Source: Actinomadura sp. NBRC 104412
GTDB taxonomy: Bacteria; Actinomycetota; Actinomycetes; Streptosporangiales; Streptosporangiaceae
Length of the DNA stretch: 64,000 bases
Direction of reading: 5' to 3'
NCBI RefSeq assembly: GCF_030269515.1
Contig: NZ_BSTM01000004.1
Location: forward strand, 1-64,000
Position 1 is the stretch's first letter; every line of letters starts with the position of its first letter. The position numbers and the translations under genes are program-made. Shown one piece after another: positions 27,068 through 35,079 of the stretch. The notes under the pieces were generated by a model, which did not search any database, had not been told where the DNA came from, and was given only the letters and a program-made list of their open reading frames with translations.

Positions 27068-27517
27068 ATGAGCGATCCCACACCCCGCGAGGTCTTCCTC
27101 CGGCTCGTCCACGGCGTCGCCGAGGAACGTTACGGGGAACTGCCGGACCTCTACGCCGAGACCACCGACGTCCGGCACCCGATGGCGACGCCACCGGCCA
27201 GGCCGCTGACGAGCCGGGACGAGCTCCGGGAGCACTTCTCCGGAATGGAGCGCGCGTCGCTCCCCCGGAGGCGCGTCGTCGACGTCGTCGTCCACGAGAC
27301 CACCGACCCCGAGGTGATCGTCGCCGAGTTCGGCTACGAGTTCCCGAACGGCGACGGCCCGGCGACCACGGTTCCCTGCGTGTTCGTCATGCGCGTCCGG
27401 AACGGCGAGATCGTCGAGTCGCGCGACTACATCGATCCTCTCCGCACCCGCCTGGCCCGCGACGACATCGGCGGCCTCGCCGCCGCCCTGCGCGCGACGC
27501 GAGGGTCCGGCGCCTGA
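27068..27517 (+). CDS. SnoaL/NTF2-like protein
   Basis: A 149-residue alpha+beta-barrel protein of the SnoaL/NTF2 superfamily, with an N-terminal helix (REVFLRLVHGVAEERY), LYAETTDVRHP, and the C-terminal RVRNGEIVESRDYIDP strand pair. ATG 27068 follows CGGAGGTCCTG. Such proteins are small-molecule isomerases, hydrolases or binding proteins; no substrate can be predicted. Confidence 0.8.
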   Translation: MSDPTPREVFLRLVHGVAEERYGELPDLYAETTDVRHPMATPPARPLTSRDELREHFSGMERASLPRRRVVDVVVHETTDPEVIVAEFGYEFPNGDGPATTVPCVFVMRVRNGEIVESRDYIDPLRTRLARDDIGGLAAALRATRGSGA

Positions 27518-27561
27518 TCGCGCGGGGCCTGTATCGCAGGGGTCTGGATCGCGCAGAGGAA

Positions 27562-27590
27562 AAGGGCCGGCGCGCCGGGCGCCGGCCCTT
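27562..27590. terminator. bidirectional terminator
   Basis: A perfect 12-bp stem AAGGGCCGGCGC/GCGCCGGCCCTT with a 5-base loop and short A- and T-rich flanks, between the convergent SnoaL-like gene and the small secreted-protein gene. Confidence 0.85.
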
Positions 27591-27599
27591 CTCATCGGG

Positions 27600-27905
27600 T
27601 CAGGAGCGTCCGGCCTCGATCTCGGGCTCGTCCCCCTCGTTCTCCTGCCAGGGACGCTGGATGCAGTTGAGGTTGTTGTTGGTGTCGTCGACCCGCGAGT
27701 CGATGATCACCGGGGCCCAGACCCCGATGCAGTATTGCTTCGACACGTTCGTGAACTTGTCGTTGTCGTACTTCTTGGTGTTCTTCACGCTCTGGTTCGG
27801 AGGCTTCGGGGCCCCCTCGGCGGCCATCGCGGGCGCGGCGCCGAGCAGAACGCCTCCGACCGCCATGGTGAGCGCGCTCGCGGCGGCGAATCGCTGGAAA
27901 TGCAT
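27600..27905 (-). CDS. small secreted protein
   Basis: A 101-residue protein with a signal peptide (MHFQRFAAASALTMAVGG ... APAMA, cleavage likely after AMA, about residue 28). The mature part is hydrophilic, with two cysteines (KQYCIGVW and NLNCIQRPW) that could form one disulfide, and an acidic tail. ATG 27905 has GAGGGGGAA five bases upstream, and a longer frame has no such site. No family recognised. The 290 bases upstream (27906–28198) contain no gene and are somewhat AT-richer than average. Confidence 0.65.
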   Translation of the reverse strand: MHFQRFAAASALTMAVGGVLLGAAPAMAAEGAPKPPNQSVKNTKKYDNDKFTNVSKQYCIGVWAPVIIDSRVDDTNNNLNCIQRPWQENEGDEPEIEAGRS

Positions 27906-28198
27906 TGGTTCCCCCTCGTGTGGTCTTGACGTCGATACCGGCAACCGCCGTTGACGCATGCCGGTTGATCGACATTGTCGACGGCGCGTCCATACCCGGA
28001 TCTCGACGCCGATTCATCTGATGAACGTTTCTTGGCCAGGGAATCGACCGCGACCGAAGAACCCGCGGTTGCGCATTCGGGCCTCGTACGATTCCTGACC
28101 ATCTGTTGGCCGTCATGGTCCCGTTTACGCGTACAGGCCGCGACGCCCCACGAAATGGGCTTATGGATTGACTTGTCAGTTTCGCCGGAATTGTCTGA

Positions 28199-28762
28199 TC
28201 AGTAGTGCCGGCTCGACTCCTCTGTCGGCGTGCCGAGGGCCTGGGGTGGCGCCGCCACCCGTTCGACCTCGTCGGGGTAGGCGGTCCGCCTTCCGCGGAT
28301 CCGGATGACCAGCGGTTTGCAGAACCAGAGCCAGCCCGCGAGGAGGGCCAGGCCGATGGCGGTGACCATCGCGAGCCGCCCGGTGAACATGAAGTCGACC
28401 ACCACCATGATCCCGGTGGTCATCGACACGGCCAGCGCGAGCGATCCGACGATGCCGTACAGGTTCGACTGCCGGACCAGCGCCTCCTTTCTGCCCTGGC
28501 GGAACAGGATCCGATGCTGGGCCACGGGTGCGATGAAGAGGACGGACGCCACCGCGGCCCCGACCAGGGCGAGGTAGAACAGCCAGCGATCCTTGGCGGG
28601 AAGCCGGTCGTATCCGTGGGCGAAGGGAACGGTCAGGAGAAAGGCGAAGAGCACCTGGACTCCGGTCGCCGCGACCCGCAACCCCTGCAAGAGCTCGATG
28701 AAGTTGCGCACCGAGCGCTCGGCGGGGCTTTCATCTATGGGACTTCTGTGCAGCTTCGTCAT
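28199..28762 (-). CDS. DUF6328-family membrane protein
   Basis: A 187-residue protein with four hydrophobic segments. The family block FIELLQGLRVAATGVQVLFAFLLTVPF begins near residue 20, and RHxx-type RILFRQGRKEALVRQSN follows segment 2. The ATG at 28762 gives the usual length; the frame continues to another ATG at 28870, which would add 36 residues not seen in the family. Function unknown. Confidence 0.7.
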   Translation of the reverse strand: MTKLHRSPIDESPAERSVRNFIELLQGLRVAATGVQVLFAFLLTVPFAHGYDRLPAKDRWLFYLALVGAAVASVLFIAPVAQHRILFRQGRKEALVRQSNLYGIVGSLALAVSMTTGIMVVVDFMFTGRLAMVTAIGLALLAGWLWFCKPLVIRIRGRRTAYPDEVERVAAPPQALGTPTEESSRHY

Positions 28763-29028
28763 ATCAGGTATAACCGCAGCGAATTCACCGTGCTCGGGCC
28801 AGGTCCGATCATCGCCAGGAACTCGGAGATGTTTCCCCCCCTTGGTCCCGCCGCTTTTTCTTGCCTCCATCCTGATCCCCTGAGGATCATTTCATGAAAC
28901 AATGATCCCCGGACTTTGCCTGTTGTTCACATTCGCGCGAACCGAACGGTCTCATCGGGGGAATTCGGAGATAGTGGCCGTCTCCGTCCATTTGGAAAAG
29001 GCCGGTGAATCGCGGCGGCTTGGACGGT

Positions 29029-29658
29029 TCAGCCGTCGTCCTCCTCCTCGACCCCCCGTGAGACGATCTCGCCCGTGGCCGCGTCGACCAGCAGCGTGTG
29101 CGCCCTGCCGTCGTTGTCGGTGATGTCGACGCCCCAGAACGACCCCGCCGACCGGTACTCGAAGTCCACCGAGGTCAGGGTCCCAGGCAGGACCTCGGAG
29201 GCGATCCGCGCCGCCTGGACGGCGGTGATCCGCGCCGAGCGCAGCGCCGCCGCCTGATCCGACGGTCCCGGCGTCAGGTCGCCGTCCCCCGCGCAGTCGC
29301 CGTCCTCGCCCGCCTCCGGGGGATCGAGGCGGTTGGCCAGTACGCGACGCTCGTCGGAGTCGACGTGCAGTTCCCGCATGGCGCCGTCCGCGGCCACGAT
29401 GTCGACCTCCCACATCAGCACGCGCCCGTTGTAGTCCAGCTCCAGGCCCTCGATGTGGCCGCCGGGGACCGCCTCCAGCGCGGTCTCGGCGGCGTGTGCG
29501 ACGCTGAGCCTGGCGGTGACCGGCCCCTCGTCATCGTCCGCCCCGGCGACCGAGGTGGCGACGGAGGTGCCGGCGACCCCGGCCAGCGCGCCCGCCGCGA
29601 CCGCCGTCGCCAGCAGCGGCCCTCGTCCCGACAACGCCTTCCCCATGGCGAGTTTCAT
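29029..29658 (-). CDS. secreted protein with two PepSY domains
   Basis: A 209-residue protein with a signal peptide (hydrophobic about 14–39) and two PepSY repeats: about 47–115 (AAETALEAVPGGHIEGLELD ... WEVDIVAADG) and about 140–205 (AARIASEVLPGTLTSVDFEY ... WGVDITDNDG). An Asp/Glu-rich linker separates them. ATG 29658 follows GGGAGAAGG. PepSY proteins are periplasmic regulators of proteases or sensor kinases; the gene is divergent from a two-component system 97 bases away, a common actinobacterial pairing, so it is probably a target or modulator of that system. Confidence 0.8.
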   Translation of the reverse strand: MKLAMGKALSGRGPLLATAVAAGALAGVAGTSVATSVAGADDDEGPVTARLSVAHAAETALEAVPGGHIEGLELDYNGRVLMWEVDIVAADGAMRELHVDSDERRVLANRLDPPEAGEDGDCAGDGDLTPGPSDQAAALRSARITAVQAARIASEVLPGTLTSVDFEYRSAGSFWGVDITDNDGRAHTLLVDAATGEIVSRGVEEEDDG

Positions 29659-29696
29659 GCGGTCCTTCTCCCGTTGATCTGCATTCCACGGGGATT

Positions 29697-29718
29697 ACAC
29701 TAGGTATTCGAAACACTA
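29697..29718. promoter_or_regulatory. direct repeat in the PepSY/response-regulator control region
   Basis: ACACTA occurs at 29697–29702 and 29713–29718 (16-base period) between the divergent PepSY and response-regulator genes. OmpR-type regulators bind direct repeats, so autoregulation is possible. TACACT at 29696–29701 could also serve as a -10 box. Weak evidence. Confidence 0.3.
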
Positions 29719-29755
29719 CTCAACGCAAGGACGGCGCAAAGGACCGGGGCAGGGC

Positions 29756-30460
29756 ATGCGACTGCTGATCGTTGAGGACGAGAGACGCCTGGGAAGGTCG
29801 CTGGCGTGGGGCCTGGCCGCCGAGGGCTTCGCCGTGGACCTGGCCGGCGACGGGACCACCGGGCTGAACCGGGCGTTCGAGAACGACTACGACCTGATCG
29901 TCCTGGACATCATGCTGCCCGGCATGAACGGCTACCGGGTCTGCTCGGCCCTGCGCGCGGCGGGCAACGACACCCCGATCCTGATGCTCACCGCCAAGGA
30001 CGGCGAGTACGACGAGGCCGAGGGGCTCGACACCGGCGCCGACGACTACATCACCAAGCCGTTCTCCTACGTGGTGCTGCTGGCCCGGATCCGCGCCATG
30101 CTGCGCCGCCGCACCCGCGGCGGCGCCCCCGTCATCGTCCTCGGCGATCTGGCCGTCGACCCCGCCGCCCGGCTGGTGCGGCGCGCGGACGTCGAGGTGG
30201 ATCTGACCGCCAAGGAGTTCGCCGTCCTGGAACACCTGGCGGCCAACGCCGGCCGGGTGGTGTCGAAGACACAGATCATCGAGCATGTGTGGAACGGGGC
30301 GTACGAGGGCGACCCCAACATCGTCGAGGTCTACGTCAGCGCGCTGCGCCGCAAGCTGGACGCCCCGTTCGGGCGCAGGTCGATCACGACGGTGCGCGGC
30401 GCCGGTTACCGGCTGGCCGCCGACGGCGGCGCCCCGCGCCCGCGGGACGGGGACGTCTAG
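29756..30460 (+). CDS. OmpR/PhoB-family response regulator
   Basis: A 234-residue regulator: receiver domain (1–115) with the E7/D8 acidic pair, phosphorylated D51 (LIVLDIMLPG), T in LMLTAKD and the conserved Lys in YITKPFSY, then a winged-helix DNA-binding domain (about 128–222) ending TVRGAGYRL. Its stop (TAG) abuts the start of the kinase gene, so the two are co-translated. Confidence 0.92.
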   Translation: MRLLIVEDERRLGRSLAWGLAAEGFAVDLAGDGTTGLNRAFENDYDLIVLDIMLPGMNGYRVCSALRAAGNDTPILMLTAKDGEYDEAEGLDTGADDYITKPFSYVVLLARIRAMLRRRTRGGAPVIVLGDLAVDPAARLVRRADVEVDLTAKEFAVLEHLAANAGRVVSKTQIIEHVWNGAYEGDPNIVEVYVSALRRKLDAPFGRRSITTVRGAGYRLAADGGAPRPRDGDV

Positions 30461-31903
30461 ATGGTCCGCCTGTTCGGCTCGGTCCAGGCGCGTGCCACCG
30501 TGGGCGCGACCGCCGTCGTCAGCGCGGCTTTGGTCATCACGGGACTGGCCGTGGTGTCCCTGCTCCGGGTGCACCTCGCCGAGCACGCCGACCTCCAGGC
30601 GGAGATCACCGCCCGTGAGACCGCCGCCAAGCTCGCCACCGGCACCCCGTACGACCGTCTCGACCTGGACGACGCCGACGAACAGCCCGTCCAGGTCGTC
30701 GACCTGGCGGGACGCGTCCGCGCGAAAAGCGTGCAGTTGCAGGCCGTCGGCGGCACAGGCCGGCGCATGGTCAGGCCCGGCGCGGCGACGGCCACCACAC
30801 CGCCCGGCGAGGACGACGACGACATCGACGACGAGGAGCCGCGGCGCGGCCAGGTCTCGGAGGAGGTCCGCCACATCACGGGCCGCGCCACCGTGGACGG
30901 CCGCACCTCCGACTACCGGTTCGCCGAGGTGGAGGTCACCACGCCCGCCGGGGAGACCGTCACCGTGTACGCGGGCGCGAGCCTCGCCATGACACGGGAG
31001 GCCGTCGCCACGGTGACCAGGACGATGCTCGCCGGTCTCCCCCTGCTGCTGGCCCTGGTGGCGGCCGTGACCTGGCTGGTCACCAGGCGGGCGCTGCGTC
31101 CCGTGGCGGCGATCCGCCACGAGCTGGAGGAGATCACCTCCTCCGGCGACCTGGCCCGGCGCGTCCCCGTGCCGAGGTCGCGCGACGAGGTGGCCGAGCT
31201 GGCCGGCACGACGAACCAGACCCTCGCCGCCCTGCAACGGTCGGTGGACCGGCAGCGCGCCTTCGTCGCCGACGCGGCCCACGAGCTGCGCAGCCCGATC
31301 GCCTCGCTGCGCACGCAACTGGAGGTGGCCACCGCCCACCCGGGGCTGCTGGAGCCGCCGGAACTGATCGACGATGTCGTACGGCTCCAGCACCTGACCG
31401 CCGACCTGCTGCTGCTCGCCCGCATCGACGCCGGCGACCACCCCGTCTCACCGGAGCCGGTGGACATCGCCGAACTCGTCCGGGAGGAGCTGGAGCACCG
31501 TCCCACCTCCGGTGACCTGGTCATCAAGGCCGAGGTGGCGGAGGCCCCCAAGGTCCACGGCAGCCGCAGCAGGCTCGCCCGCGTCCTGTCCAACCTGCTC
31601 GACAACGCCGAACGGCACGCGGCCGGCAGCGTCCGCGTATCACTGGACGGCCCGGACGGCGCGGTGGTGCTGCGGGTCGCCGACGACGGGACGGGTGTGC
31701 CGCCCGCCGACCGCGAGCGGATCTTCGAACGGTTCGTCCGCCTGGACGAGGCCCGCAGCCGCGACGACGGCGGCGCCGGACTCGGCCTGGCCATCGCCCG
31801 CGACCTGGTCCGGGCACTCGGCGGGGACCTCACCGTCGGCGAGGCCCCCGAAGGCGGAGCCCTCTTCGAGGTCCTGATCCCCGCCGACGCTCACATGTGG
31901 TAG
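30461..31903 (+). CDS. sensor histidine kinase
   Basis: A 480-residue membrane kinase: TM1 at about 14–35, an extracytoplasmic sensor (about 36–185) with an acidic stretch EDDDDIDDEE, TM2 at about 186–207, HAMP, then the HisKA domain with H274 (DAAHELRSPIASL) and HATPase with N-box LLDNAERHA, G1 VADDGTGVP and G2 GGAGLGLAIARDLV. Cognate partner of the regulator immediately upstream. The acidic sensor loop could bind metal or cationic peptides, but the signal is unknown; PepSY neighbours often go with envelope-stress or metal sensing. Confidence 0.9.
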   Translation: MVRLFGSVQARATVGATAVVSAALVITGLAVVSLLRVHLAEHADLQAEITARETAAKLATGTPYDRLDLDDADEQPVQVVDLAGRVRAKSVQLQAVGGTGRRMVRPGAATATTPPGEDDDDIDDEEPRRGQVSEEVRHITGRATVDGRTSDYRFAEVEVTTPAGETVTVYAGASLAMTREAVATVTRTMLAGLPLLLALVAAVTWLVTRRALRPVAAIRHELEEITSSGDLARRVPVPRSRDEVAELAGTTNQTLAALQRSVDRQRAFVADAAHELRSPIASLRTQLEVATAHPGLLEPPELIDDVVRLQHLTADLLLLARIDAGDHPVSPEPVDIAELVREELEHRPTSGDLVIKAEVAEAPKVHGSRSRLARVLSNLLDNAERHAAGSVRVSLDGPDGAVVLRVADDGTGVPPADRERIFERFVRLDEARSRDDGGAGLGLAIARDLVRALGGDLTVGEAPEGGALFEVLIPADAHMW

Positions 31904-31946
31904 TGGTAGCGGCGGTGCCACTTCCTCCGCACGGCCGACCGCGCCG

Positions 31947-32168
31947 TCAGTGGACCACCGGCCCGGTCGGCAGCGCCTTCACCAGCAGCCCGAGACACCC
32001 CGGGCAGATCGGATCGGCCCACGGCGGCTGCGCGGGCACCCCGCTCAGCCACCACACGGTCGCGTCGCCGTGGTACCGGGCCTGGTACAGGTCCTCCCAC
32101 ACGCGCAGACAGCGCAGGCATTGGAAGCGCCATTTCTCGGTGACCGTCTGAGCCTCGCGTACGCGCAT
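31947..32168 (-). CDS. small zinc-ribbon protein
   Basis: A 73-residue protein with two CxxC knuckles, FQCLRCLRVW (residues 17–20) and DPICPGCLGL (about 55–58), separated by a WWLSGVPAQPPWADP segment, the shape of a four-Cys zinc ribbon. ATG 32168 has CGAGGT at about 7 bases. Proteins of this type are common and uncharacterised in actinobacteria. Its 3' end faces the kinase gene, 43 bases away. Confidence 0.7.
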   Translation of the reverse strand: MRVREAQTVTEKWRFQCLRCLRVWEDLYQARYHGDATVWWLSGVPAQPPWADPICPGCLGLLVKALPTGPVVH

Positions 32169-32311
32169 GAGAAGACCTCGCGAACCAGATGAACAGGTGA
32201 CGGATCTTCGAGCCCAGGAGGCCCGCAGGGCCCCCCTCGACGAGGCTGGACTTCATCGGCTTCCCCTCCCGACCTCGATGACGGCGGTCCTACGAACGGC
32301 TTCACCGTGAC

Positions 32312-32357
32312 CGACGTACCTGAGGCCGACCTGAAGCACCCTGAAGCCCCCTTCAGG
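32312..32357. promoter_or_regulatory. CCTGAAG direct repeats and hairpin
   Basis: Three near-copies of CCTGA(A/G)G recur with a 10–11-base period (about 32319, 32330 and 32340), and the last pairs with CTTCAGG to form a 7-bp stem (32340–32346/32351–32357, CCCC loop). The hairpin lies just downstream of the XRE regulator stop and could be its terminator; the direct repeats have the spacing of an OmpR-type binding site and lie upstream of the zinc-ribbon gene. Confidence 0.35.
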
Positions 32358-32392
32358 CCACACCAAACCCAACCAAACCCCCGGCGGGCGGC

Positions 32393-33592
32393 CTACCCGG
32401 CGCCGTCCTGGTCCCCGGGGGGCAGAGCCCGGTGTTCCTCACGCAACTGCTCGGCGAACTCGGCAACCCGCTTCTCCCTGGGGTAACGCTCCTCCAGGCG
32501 GCTGCGCAGCTCGTTGGCGCGCGGCAGCAGATCGCCGGACCGCCGCGCGGGCTCCAGCGCGGCACGGCCGTGCTCGACGGCGCTCTCCAGGTCGCCGCGC
32601 CGGGCCGTGACCAGCCCGAGGTCCAGGTTCACCATCGCGTACCGCATCGGCCACCGCACCGCGTCGTCCCGCCGGCACCGTGCGATGACCTCGCGGGCGT
32701 GTTCCTCGGCGGCGTCGTCCTGGCCGAGCATCGTGTAGATCGTCGAGCAGTAGAACTCGTACTTGTCGTGGTCGAACACGAAATGGTGTTCGGGGTGCGC
32801 TGGGCGCGGTAGCTGGTCGAGGATCTTCCGGCCGACCTTCAGCGCCTCGCGTGCGCGGGAGTCTTTCATGCGCGCGTATCCGCGCCCGGCCTGGAGGGTG
32901 AGCTGTACGGCGGCGTGCGTGGCGCCCGCGTGCCGGATCCCGGCCTCGCTGTAGGTCACCACGTCCTCGTAACGCTGCTCGACGAGGGCGAACCACGCGG
33001 CGATCTCCCAGGACCAGCCGGTGATCTCGCCGTGCCCGGCCTGTTCGCCGAGGCGGTGCGCGGTACGCCGCAGGCCCTCGGCGCTGGTCGTCTCGCCCGC
33101 GTCGTACAGGGTGCAGGCGAGCAGAACGGCGAGCCATCCGGCGCGGACCAGCAGTTCGCGGTGTTCGGCGAGCGTGACCCGGCCGTCCAGCATCCGTAGC
33201 ACGGATTTCAGGTGGGTCTTGCCGCGCTCGCTCAGCTCGTCCGGGGCAACGGTCGGGTAGTCGCGGCACAGCCGGTCCACGACGACGTCAAGGAGGTCCA
33301 GGGCACCGGGGGCGAGGTCGCTGGAGTCCGCGCGTGCCGCGAGGTTGAGCAGCTCGACCTCGGCGGCGCCGAGGCGTGCGGGACGTGCCGAGGTGGCGTC
33401 AAAGTGCGCGACCAGCAAGCCGCCGGCGTCGAGCGCGGCATCCATCCGCCCGACGAGCTTCCGTGATGGGCGCTTGTGCCCGTTGAGGATCTTCGAGAGG
33501 TGCCCCTGGTCGCACGGCACCATGGCGGCCAGCTTGCGGACTCCGATCCGACGCTCGGCCATGAGCGCGCGGAGCTTGTCACCAAAGGTCAT
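32393..33592 (-). CDS. XRE-family HTH regulator with TPR domain
   Basis: A 399-residue protein. An N-terminal XRE helix-turn-helix (about 2–60: FGDKLRALMAERRIGVRKLA ... GHLSKILNGHKRPS) is followed by an all-alpha TPR-like region (about 150–395) with repeats such as LACTLYDAGETTSAEGLRRTA and AREVIARCRRDDAVRW. Such regulators in streptomycetes control development and often act with a small neighbouring protein. It is divergent from two tiny genes at 33785–34152, and GGACAAC repeats lie in between. Confidence 0.8.
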   Translation of the reverse strand: MTFGDKLRALMAERRIGVRKLAAMVPCDQGHLSKILNGHKRPSRKLVGRMDAALDAGGLLVAHFDATSARPARLGAAEVELLNLAARADSSDLAPGALDLLDVVVDRLCRDYPTVAPDELSERGKTHLKSVLRMLDGRVTLAEHRELLVRAGWLAVLLACTLYDAGETTSAEGLRRTAHRLGEQAGHGEITGWSWEIAAWFALVEQRYEDVVTYSEAGIRHAGATHAAVQLTLQAGRGYARMKDSRAREALKVGRKILDQLPRPAHPEHHFVFDHDKYEFYCSTIYTMLGQDDAAEEHAREVIARCRRDDAVRWPMRYAMVNLDLGLVTARRGDLESAVEHGRAALEPARRSGDLLPRANELRSRLEERYPREKRVAEFAEQLREEHRALPPGDQDGAG

Positions 33593-33631
33593 CGCCTCAC
33601 CCGTTCGCCCGGGTTGACCTGTTGCCCGCGC

Positions 33632-33659
33632 TGTCCATGCCCCGTGGACAACGGACAAC
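33632..33659. promoter_or_regulatory. candidate operator with GGACAAC repeats
   Basis: TGTCC (33632–33636) and GGACA (33646–33650) form an inverted repeat, and GGACAAC occurs twice in tandem (33646–33652 and 33653–33659). The element lies 40–67 bases upstream of the XRE regulator start and 125 bases or more upstream of the divergent small genes, a suitable place for autoregulation. No regulator has been shown to bind it. Confidence 0.35.
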
Positions 33660-33784
33660 CCCTTCCACCGTAACCGCCGATGCGCTGGTCTTGGGGGCGT
33701 ACGCGTCACGCCAGACACACAGGCGGCCCCGGACGGTGGGCGAACACCGCTCCCCGGGGCCTCGGCCGGAGGTGAGTCCGACCT

Positions 33785-34009
33785 ATGCGAGATCCTACGA
33801 CCCCCACCCCTCTTCCTGCGGCAACAGTCGTCGACGCCGAAACGATCGCCGAGGTCAAACGGTCGTTCCGGCAGCAGTACGACGTGCTGGCCTGGTACGG
33901 CCCGTTCACCGGCCACTGGTGGGCGATGGTCGGCCCGGCTCACCTTGTGGAGGCCGCGCAGCCCCGCGAGCTGGAGCGCGCGATCCGCCGCGCGTGGGGG
34001 TGGGAATGA
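33785..34009 (+). CDS. small hypothetical protein divergent from the XRE regulator
   Basis: A 74-residue protein with an amphipathic N-terminal helix (DAETIAEVKRSFRQQYDVLAW) and a Trp-rich centre (WYGPFTGHWWAMVG), ending RRAWGWE. ATG 33785; GGAGGTGAG lies 8–11 bases upstream. Its stop overlaps the next start (ATGA). No family recognised. Coupled to a second small gene and divergent from an XRE/TPR regulator, the setting of WhiJ-type small partner proteins. Confidence 0.5.
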   Translation: MRDPTTPTPLPAATVVDAETIAEVKRSFRQQYDVLAWYGPFTGHWWAMVGPAHLVEAAQPRELERAIRRAWGWE

Positions 34010-34152
34010 TCGACACCGGCCGCTTCGTGCTGCTCGGCGAGGACGCGGGGGCGGTGTCACTGGTCCCGCTGCACCGGCGGTGGCGCAGCACCTGCCCGCC
34101 CGAGCTGGTGTCCGGGCCGGTGGACGGCGCGGCGGTCCATCCCTGCCCATGA
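34006..34152 (+). CDS. 48-residue ORF coupled to the upstream small gene
   Basis: Starts MIDTGRFVLLGEDAGAVSLV at an ATG overlapping the previous stop (ATGA), with GGGGGTGGG just upstream. The rest is VPLHRRWRSTCPP followed by a short hydrophobic tail. No domain recognised. Its overlap with the 74-residue gene favours a real two-gene message. The 210 bases after it hold only GC-rich hairpins, including GGGGCCGGCCCC near 34197. Confidence 0.45.
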   Translation: MIDTGRFVLLGEDAGAVSLVPLHRRWRSTCPPELVSGPVDGAAVHPCP

Positions 34153-34363
34153 CCCCGTAGCCGCTGGGCGTGAGCGGACGTCCCGGTCACGGTAAGGGGG
34201 CCGGCCCCATCTCCATCTGGCCGCGGCCCGCCCCCGTCCACGACTCCGCGGCCCCGCGGGTTGAAGGCGCGCACCCCGGGGCCGCGGGACGTGTACATGG
34301 GACGGTCGGTGGCGTCGGCCGAGGTGTTGGACGGGGGTCCCGGCTGAAGTGGGCGCGCATGCA

Positions 34364-34400
34364 GAAGCCGCTGACCAGATGTGCTCTGGTCAGCGGCTTC
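34364..34400 (-). terminator. ssrA terminator
   Basis: A perfect 15-bp stem (GAAGCCGCTGACCAG, 34364–34378, with its complement 34386–34400) and a 7-base loop, starting 6 bases beyond the tmRNA 3' end. The following U tract is weak. Confidence 0.85.
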
Positions 34401-34405
34401 AGGGT

Positions 34406-34777
34406 TGGTGGAGGTGGCGGGAATCGAACCCGCGTCCTTCGGTGATGAGTCAGGGCTTCTCCGGGTGCAGCCTGCTGGTCGCTTTCTCAGCCCCGGCGCT
34501 CACGCAGGCAAGTCGCCGGCGGGCTCAGTCGCTGTGAGGTGTCCCTGCACGCCCCGCGACCGGGCGGGCAGGTGAGTCTCCTGATGATGCCAGGTCCCGG
34601 GGCGGAGACTCACCCGGGCTGACAGAGTTCGCGCTCGCCTCAGGCGGCGAGGGCGAACTCGGACTGCTTCTTGTTGGCAGTTATTGGTGTGCCGTCACGG
34701 GATTATCGAGGTCGCGACAGCAACCCTCGACCCGCTTCCCCTGGCTCCAACGACCGAAGTCGAAGCCGGTCACCCCC
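34406..34777 (-). ncRNA. ssrA: transfer-messenger RNA
   Basis: About 372 nt. The 5' end GGGGGTGACC (from 34777) pairs with the 3' CACCTCC of the encoded CCACCTCCACCA end (34406), forming the tRNA-like acceptor stem, and GGTTCGATTCC is the T arm. The tag frame, on the complement of 34641–34679, reads ANKKQSEFALAA and a TGA stop, with the typical ALAA degradation signal. The 5' segment GGCTTCGACTTCGG is the conserved D-loop-like region. It rescues stalled ribosomes together with SmpB, encoded 2.3 kb away. Confidence 0.97.
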
Positions 34778-34820
34778 ATGTTCAGTTGTCAACGCGGACG
34801 TTCTGGGACGCCCGCAGCAG

Positions 34821-34850
34821 ACGTTACAAGGATAACGCTCCGGGTGCCAA
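34821..34850 (-). promoter_or_regulatory. ssrA promoter
   Basis: On the minus strand, TTGGCA (complement of 34845–34850), an 18-base spacer and TAACGT (complement of 34821–34826) form a sigma-70-type promoter. Transcription would begin near 34814, about 37 bases before the mature 5' end at 34777, implying 5' trimming by RNase P. Confidence 0.6.
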
Positions 34851-34872
34851 GCGCATTCCCGGACAGGGTGAC

Positions 34873-34965
34873 GCCCCGGTGAGCGGCTGTGTCAGCGCTC
34901 ACCGGGGCCGACCGGCAGGGTCGGGCCGGTCCGGACGGCAGGGCCTCCCCCGAGACGAGGCCCTG
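34873..34965 (-). terminator. tandem hairpins downstream of the PBP gene
   Basis: A 13-bp stem (34873–34885/34896–34908, GCCCCGGTGAGCG) and a 9-bp stem (34939–34947/34957–34965, CAGGGCCTC) lie between the penicillin-binding protein gene and the ssrA promoter. They probably insulate ssrA from the operon upstream. Confidence 0.65.
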
Positions 34966-35079
34966 GTCTCATCACGGCGACTGAGTCCGCAACCCCCCAA
35001 GCGGATCCTCAGTCACCTGTAAAGACGCTCGTAGGGCCGCGGGTGGTTGCTCCGGGGGCGTAAAGGGATCACAAAGGGG

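Noticed and set aside
28763..28870. Longer start for the DUF6328 protein
   Set aside because: The 36 extra residues are basic and not typical of the family, whose conserved part begins soon after the ATG at 28762.
31891..32256. 121-codon minus-strand frame with a strong GGGAGGGGAAG site at its ATG
   Set aside because: It overlaps the zinc-ribbon gene in another frame and becomes Arg/Gly/Pro-rich. The ribosome site is good, so a short leader peptide cannot be excluded.
34349..35022. Small plus-strand ORFs across the tmRNA and its promoter
   Set aside because: The DNA is fully explained by ssrA, its terminator and promoter, and the peptides match nothing.
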